A DNA stretch of 18,708 nt, from positions 1-18,708 of the forward strand of contig CAUJFU010000506.1 of assembly GCA_963169055.1 (NCBI GenBank), given 5' to 3'. A program made the translations under genes and the position numbers. How positions within the stretch are numbered: the first letter of the stretch is position 1; each line of letters begins with the position of its first letter. The notes beneath the pieces are model-generated. The model saw nothing but the letters and a program-made list of their open reading frames with translations. It was not told the origin of the DNA and ran no database searches. This document shows positions 14,379 through 18,708 of the stretch, piece by piece. The DNA is from Myxococcota bacterium. Lineage in GTDB: Bacteria > Myxococcota_C > UBA6777.

Positions 14379-16399
14379 GAGCGGGAAGATCGATGGCTTT
14401 GGAGTGCGCGGTTTTTGGTTTTGGGGTGAGGGGCGTGGTAGGGGACTTGGCGGGAGGTCGTGGAGGGGCGATCTTTGGGCGGCGTTGTTGGGTGTGGTTG
14501 TTGGGCGCGGTGGGGGCGGGATGTCGCGGAAGCGGAGGGTGCGAGAGCGGCGGGGGTGGGTTCGTCAAGCAGCTTTTTGGCGAGACTTTCCATCTTGATC
14601 TCTTGGAGGGCTTGGCGAATCCATGAGTGATTTTCTTTGTCGTGCCAAAAGAAAAAGCGGCGTTGAAGCGTTTTTTGTTGGTGTGTGCGTGCCGTACTGA
14701 TCTCCTTGAGCGTGTAAGGATGATAGCCAGAGTAATAGATCTCTGTGGCGACGGTCATAGGGGTGGGCGTAAAGTCTTGGACTTGTTCGAGTTGGAAGCC
14801 GAGAGCTTTGGTTTCAGCGGCAAGGTGGGCCATATCCTCAAGCCCGCATCCGGGGTGGCTGGAGATGAAATAGGGGATGAGTTGCTGGTTGATCTGTTCG
14901 CGCTCGCAGATAGCGTCGAATTGGGCTTTGAACTTGTGGAAAAGCTTGAATGAAGGTTTTCTCATCATCTTGAGGACGTTATCGGATGTATGTTCGGGGG
15001 CGACCTTGAGGCGGCCTGAGACGTGTTGGGTGACGAGCTGTTCGAGGTAGGCGGTATAGCCGTTTTGGGCGTCTTCTTCGGGGTCTTTGTCGATGAACAG
15101 ATCGTATCGGATACCGCTCGATACGATGGCTTTTTTGACATCGGGGTGTTGAGCGACTTCGCGATACACTTCGAGCATGGGTCGGTGGTTGGTGTCGAGG
15201 TTGTGGCAGATGACAGGGAAGATACAAGAAGGGCTGACGCAGCGGTCGCAGATCTCTTGGACTTTTCCTTTCATCTTGTACATATTGGCCGAAGGTCCGC
15301 CGAGATCGCTGATGTATCCGCGAAAGTCCTCCATCTTGGTGATGGCATCGACTTCTTTGAGGATCGATTCTTTCGAGCGGCTGGCGATAAACTTTCCTTG
15401 GTGGGCGGAGATGGTGCAAAAGCTACAGCCACCGAAGCATCCACGGTGCATATTGACGGAAAACTTGATCATCTCGTAGGCAGGGATCGGCCCGCGTTTG
15501 GCGTACTTGGGGTGAGGAAGGCGCGTGTAAGGGAGATCGAAAGAGGTATCGATCTCTTTTTCGGTCATGGTTTGAAAGGGTGGGTTGATCACGACAGTCG
15601 ATTCACCGCAATCTTGTGTCAGACGCCGAGCAAATTGTTTATTGGATTCTTGCTCGACATATTTAAAATTACGGGCGTACACTTTTTTGTTGTTGAGGCA
15701 ATCTTCGTGGCTTGCGAGGGCGAAGCTTTGCCATTGTTTGTGTTTGGGGAGGGGTTCTTGGCGAGGTTGAGCAAAAGCGGTTTGGGGGATGGTTTTGAGG
15801 CTGTCAAAGGGGACGCCTTTTTGAAGGAGGCGGACGATCTCGCGGAGGGGTTGTTCGCCCATGCCGTAGACAAGGAGATCTGCGTTGCTGTCGATCAAGA
15901 TGGAGGGTTTGACTTGATCGGACCAATAGTCGTAGTGGGTGACGCGCCGAAGAGAGGCTTCGATTCCGCCGATCAATACGGGGGTTTCGGGGTAGAGTTG
16001 TTTGAGGATGCGGGAGTAGGCGGTGGCTGCGTAGTCAGGGCGAAAGCCTGATTCACCGCCCGGTGTATAGGCGTCGTTGGAGCGAAGGCGTTTGCCTGCG
16101 GTGTATTTGTTGACCATGGAGTCCATGCAACCAGCGGTGACACCGAAGAAAAGGCGAGGCGGTCCAAATTTTTTGAAGTCGCGCAGATCGTCTTTCCAGT
16201 TGGGCTGGCAGACGAGGGCGATGCGTAGGCCCATACTTTCGATGAGGCGACCGATCACAGCGGTTCCAAACGCGGGATGATCGATATACGCATCACCAGA
16301 AACCAAGATCACATCGAGTTCATCCCAACCGCGAAGTTGTGCTTCTTTGGGGGTGGTGGGGAGCCAGTCGGTCAAGGAACGTGTGCGTGGGGCGGGCAT
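14360..16399 (-). CDS. ygiQ: YgiQ-family radical SAM protein
   Basis: 679 residues from ATG 16399. The frame is open to 17047, but the upstream part is low-complexity and lacks family homology; MPAPRTRSLTDWLPTT is the typical family beginning. The N-terminal domain has LDVILVSGDAYIDHPAFG (28-45), FFGVTAGCMDSMVNKYT (84-100) and LIGGIEASLRRVTHYDYW (142-159), all family hallmarks. The radical SAM cluster motif is C321-x3-C325-x2-C328 in RGCFGGCSFCTISAHQGK, which ligates a [4Fe-4S] cluster that cleaves S-adenosylmethionine. The C-terminal part (YFISSHPGCGLEDM, FTPTPMTVATEIYYSG) matches the family, followed by a Pro/Lys/Arg/Ser-rich tail of about 60 residues that looks lineage-specific. Length is close to the usual 600-740. 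The reaction catalysed by this family is not established to my knowledge. It overlaps the convergent giant-protein gene by 19 bp and is divergent from the Cys-rich protein gene by 268 bp. Confidence 0.97.
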   Translation of the reverse strand: MPAPRTRSLTDWLPTTPKEAQLRGWDELDVILVSGDAYIDHPAFGTAVIGRLIESMGLRIALVCQPNWKDDLRDFKKFGPPRLFFGVTAGCMDSMVNKYTAGKRLRSNDAYTPGGESGFRPDYAATAYSRILKQLYPETPVLIGGIEASLRRVTHYDYWSDQVKPSILIDSNADLLVYGMGEQPLREIVRLLQKGVPFDSLKTIPQTAFAQPRQEPLPKHKQWQSFALASHEDCLNNKKVYARNFKYVEQESNKQFARRLTQDCGESTVVINPPFQTMTEKEIDTSFDLPYTRLPHPKYAKRGPIPAYEMIKFSVNMHRGCFGGCSFCTISAHQGKFIASRSKESILKEVDAITKMEDFRGYISDLGGPSANMYKMKGKVQEICDRCVSPSCIFPVICHNLDTNHRPMLEVYREVAQHPDVKKAIVSSGIRYDLFIDKDPEEDAQNGYTAYLEQLVTQHVSGRLKVAPEHTSDNVLKMMRKPSFKLFHKFKAQFDAICEREQINQQLIPYFISSHPGCGLEDMAHLAAETKALGFQLEQVQDFTPTPMTVATEIYYSGYHPYTLKEISTARTHQQKTLQRRFFFWHDKENHSWIRQALQEIKMESLAKKLLDEPTPAALAPSASATSRPHRAQQPHPTTPPKDRPSTTSRQVPYHAPHPKTKNRALQSHRSSRSHGPER

Positions 16400-16667
16400 G
16401 TTTTTTTCTCGTTTGCAAAAGCCGCGCAGGGGCGCGTCGCTGTGAAGAGGACGGGCCTTGTTTGCGGGCATGGGTGGTGTGCAGAGGGTCTGGTCTTGTG
16501 GTTTTTGGTCTTGTGGGGGGCGTGTGCGGTGTTGCACAGACCTTTTCTGCGGGCAGGAGTGTGCGATCGCGCCTGTTTTTTGTAAAGCCTTGTGAAGAGG
16601 TGTTTTTTGGGGGATGCTTGGTGTGTGGCGGCTTGGCTTGGCTTGTTTGTGAGTGTGGAGTGAGGCG

Positions 16668-18272
16668 ATGCGGGTGCGCGGTGTTGTGCGGGTTGGGTGT
16701 GTGGTGTTGTGGTGCGTCTCGTTGCTGTGGGGCGGGTGCATCGGGAAAGTGAAGAGAGCTTGTGAAACAGCCGAAGACTGTAAGGGGAGCGCACCTGCGG
16801 TGCATTGTTTGAGCTTGCCAAACGCAGCGTACAAGACCTGCGAGGTGGCGGAGTGCGTTGCGGGTGATACCGAGCCGTGTAGTAGCTCTCCACAAACCGC
16901 CGATACATCGCCTTGCCGGTGGGGAGAGCGGTTTTGTGGGAGAGACGGGGTGTGGTCGGTTTGCAAGGGCGAAGTCACGCCAACAGCCGAGATATGCGAT
17001 CGGATCGACAACGATTGCGACGGAAAGATCGACAACGTCGGAAACAATGCCTGTACATGCCTAGCGTTGGGGGCGCAGCGGCCTTGTTATGCGGGGCCTT
17101 TGTTGGCGGGGCAGATCGAGCCTGTCGGATCGTGTCGTGCAGGGATTCAGCTTTGCGAAGTGGCCGAAAATGGGGTGTTTCGGTGGGGAAACTGTTTGGG
17201 GCAGGTATTGCCAAGTCCCGAAAAATGCGATGGCTTGGACACGGATTGCGACGGCAAGATCGACAACCCCAAAGACAACAATTGCGATTGCAAGGCAGGA
17301 GAAGAGCGCCCTTGCTACTCGGGAGATCCGCGATTCGCGGGGGTGGGGATCTGTCAACAAGGCAAACAGCGTTGTAAGGAAAACAACGAATGGTCCGATG
17401 TTTGCGAAGGCGAAGTTTTGCCGTTGCCGAGCGAAAAATGCAACGGATTGGACGACGATTGCGATGGGGTGGTGGACGAAGATTGCGGTTGTGACACGGT
17501 GGTTTGCGATGGGCGTTGCTTGACAGCGTGGGGGCAAAAGCATTGCGGATCGTGCGGGAATCTTTGTGCGAATGAAGAAGTCTGTTTGCCGATCGATTCG
17601 GTATGTCAAGGGGCTTTTTGCCCGAGCGAGTGCCGTTGTGCGGTGGGGCGGACGTTGTGTGGAGTGCGCTGTGCGGATCTCTCGTTGGATCCGTCGAATT
17701 GCGGTCGTTGTGGTGTAACATGTGGGGTCGAACAAAGCTGTCAAGAAGGGAAGTGTGTGCTTTCTTGTTCGGAGGGCAGGTCTTCGTGTGACGGGCGATG
17801 CGTCGATTTGAAAAGCGATCCGCAGCATTGCGGGGACTGCACGACGAAGTGCGCAGAGAATCAGATCTGTGATCAGGGGGCTTGTCGATGTAGGGACGGG
17901 TATGTGTCGTGTGGCGGTGCGTGCCGCGATCTACAAAAAGATCCCGAACATTGCGGTGCGTGCGATAAAGTCTGCTCGAAACTGGAAGTCTGTGGGGCAG
18001 GGCAGTGTGCCTGCCGAGCGGGGCTCACACGTTGCGGAGAGGCTTGTGTGAATCTGCGCGATGACACGCGGCATTGCGGAAGGTGCGGGGCGGCTTGTCA
18101 CAGCGACCAATCGTGCGAGAACGGCACGTGCAAATGTCCGCTTCTTCGGCCTCGTGATTGCGGTGGTAAATGTGTGACGTTTCTTACGGATCCGAACAAC
18201 TGTGGCCGTTGTGGAAACAAGTGTTCGGGCTTTTTCAAAGTCTGTGTTGTGGGGATCTGCTCGTTGTTGTGA
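16668..18272 (+). CDS. MopE-type and Cys-repeat surface protein, probable lipoprotein
   Basis: 534 residues from ATG 16668, preceded by ggagtgagg. The N-terminus (MRVRGVVRVGCVVLWCVSLL) is a signal peptide. WGGC24 could be a lipobox, though Trp at -3 is atypical, so anchoring by lipid is probable but not certain. Three MopE-like 'putative metal-binding' motifs follow: CDRIDNDCDGKID from C110, CDGLDTDCDGKID from C187 and CNGLDDDCDGVVDEDC from C258. The acidic DNDCDGxxD loops resemble calcium-binding loops. From about 270 to the end there are six Cys-rich units of some 42 residues, each around GxxCxxLxxDPxHCGxCGxxCxxxxxCxxGxCxC, probably disulfide-bonded. Such proteins are common in Myxococcota and relatives, exported to the cell surface or outside; their role is unknown. 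Monocistronic by context, ending 39 bp before repeat C. Confidence 0.9.
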   Translation: MRVRGVVRVGCVVLWCVSLLWGGCIGKVKRACETAEDCKGSAPAVHCLSLPNAAYKTCEVAECVAGDTEPCSSSPQTADTSPCRWGERFCGRDGVWSVCKGEVTPTAEICDRIDNDCDGKIDNVGNNACTCLALGAQRPCYAGPLLAGQIEPVGSCRAGIQLCEVAENGVFRWGNCLGQVLPSPEKCDGLDTDCDGKIDNPKDNNCDCKAGEERPCYSGDPRFAGVGICQQGKQRCKENNEWSDVCEGEVLPLPSEKCNGLDDDCDGVVDEDCGCDTVVCDGRCLTAWGQKHCGSCGNLCANEEVCLPIDSVCQGAFCPSECRCAVGRTLCGVRCADLSLDPSNCGRCGVTCGVEQSCQEGKCVLSCSEGRSSCDGRCVDLKSDPQHCGDCTTKCAENQICDQGACRCRDGYVSCGGACRDLQKDPEHCGACDKVCSKLEVCGAGQCACRAGLTRCGEACVNLRDDTRHCGRCGAACHSDQSCENGTCKCPLLRPRDCGGKCVTFLTDPNNCGRCGNKCSGFFKVCVVGICSLL

Positions 18273-18311
18273 GAGAGGATGGGGGTTGTTTGTGGTGAGG
18301 CGCGATATTTT

Positions 18312-18569
18312 ACGATATCCGAGAGAAGTGTACACGAAGGGTAGGTGTGATCCGCTGTAGACGCCCTATGGTCGGGCAGCTACAGCGGGCGAACACTCGG
18401 ACACATCGTCTGTGCTGTCGGAAAGACCGTAGGTTTGCACGTAAAAAGGCAAACAAAACGCAAAAAAGCGGAGGTTCGTTGCTCGAACAACTGCTCATAC
18501 AAAATGCTGTGGTTGTGTGAGCCTGTGCGTTCGCTGCTCGATGTCCCGATACACGGGCGGTTCGCGAAC
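18312..18569 (+). repeat. Dispersed repeat, copy C (longest copy)
   Basis: The left half (18312-18413) matches copy A directly over 102 bp, and the right half (18389-18569) matches copy B in inverted orientation over 181 bp, both without gaps. It contains the nested stem CCGCTGTAG/CTACAGCGG near 18351-18389. It ends inside the REP palindrome: GGGCGGTTCGCGAAC is present, but the final CGCCC is replaced by unrelated sequence from 18570. Confidence 0.85.
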
Positions 18570-18708
18570 ACTTGGTCCAACTAAATCGATTCGATTCGAT
18601 TCTCTTCGCTGGCGACATGACTATTTTTTTCCTGCGTAGCGAGGCTTCCTCTCCAAACTTTTCACTTTTATGTCAAGGTTGTATTTGGAGAGAGGGATGT
18701 CTGGTGCT
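18570..18708. other. Terminal non-coding segment
   Basis: A short tcgat tandem (three units, 18586-18600) is followed by AT-richer sequence than the rest of the window. No gene is visible before the window ends. Confidence 0.4.

Noticed and set aside
16400-17047. N-terminal extension of the radical SAM protein
   Set aside because: Extends into the divergent Cys-rich gene and is low-complexity; the family begins at MPAPRTRSLTDW.

Overview
The window reads as a piece of a large Gram-negative bacterial chromosome, most likely Myxococcota or a related former deltaproteobacterial lineage. This is inferred from gene content: a sigma-70-family factor resembling the 'Myxococcales family 1' group, a divergent Hanks-type Ser/Thr kinase with an anti-sigma-like Cys motif, a membrane-anchored pseudokinase, a double cNMP-binding-domain protein and a MopE-type Cys-rich surface protein. 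No rRNA, tRNA, CRISPR array, transposase, integrase or reverse transcriptase was recognised.

Layout. Positions 1-1756 are essentially non-coding and repeat-rich. They hold a 20-nt hairpin, a stretch at 447-545 that looks like the template repeat of a diversity-generating retroelement (DGR) without its reverse transcriptase in view, one possible 53-residue ORF with an excellent ribosome-binding site, a cluster of REP-like palindromes, and two fragments (A at 1032-1133, B at 1523-1703) of a dispersed repeat. A longer copy (C, 18312-18569) lies at the other end of the window. Its right half is an ungapped 181-bp inverted match to B and its left half an ungapped 102-bp direct match to A, so the gene block is bracketed by this repeat family.

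The gene block, in order: a six-TM membrane protein with a repetitive acidic tail (minus, 1757-2821); a GNAT-like protein (plus, 3050-4165); a Ser/Thr kinase with a C-terminal TM anchor (minus, 4156-5673); a divergently transcribed sigma factor (plus, 5861-6805); a protein with two degenerate cNMP-binding domains (minus, 6829-8022); a translationally coupled pair of a membrane-anchored pseudokinase and a 1343-residue alpha-helical, C-terminally anchored protein (plus, 8266-14378); a YgiQ-family radical SAM protein (minus, 14360-16399); and a MopE/Cys-rich repeat surface protein (plus, 16668-18272).

How they may work together. The kinase and sigma factor share a 187-bp divergent promoter region and look like a phosphorylation-controlled transcription module. 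The cNMP-domain protein and the pseudokinase operon share a second divergent region, and both encode regulatory domains lacking canonical catalytic or ligand residues, which suggests scaffolding or sensing at the inner membrane. The functional links are inference from order and domain type. The two observations most worth follow-up are the orphan DGR-like template repeat and the pseudokinase plus giant partner operon.
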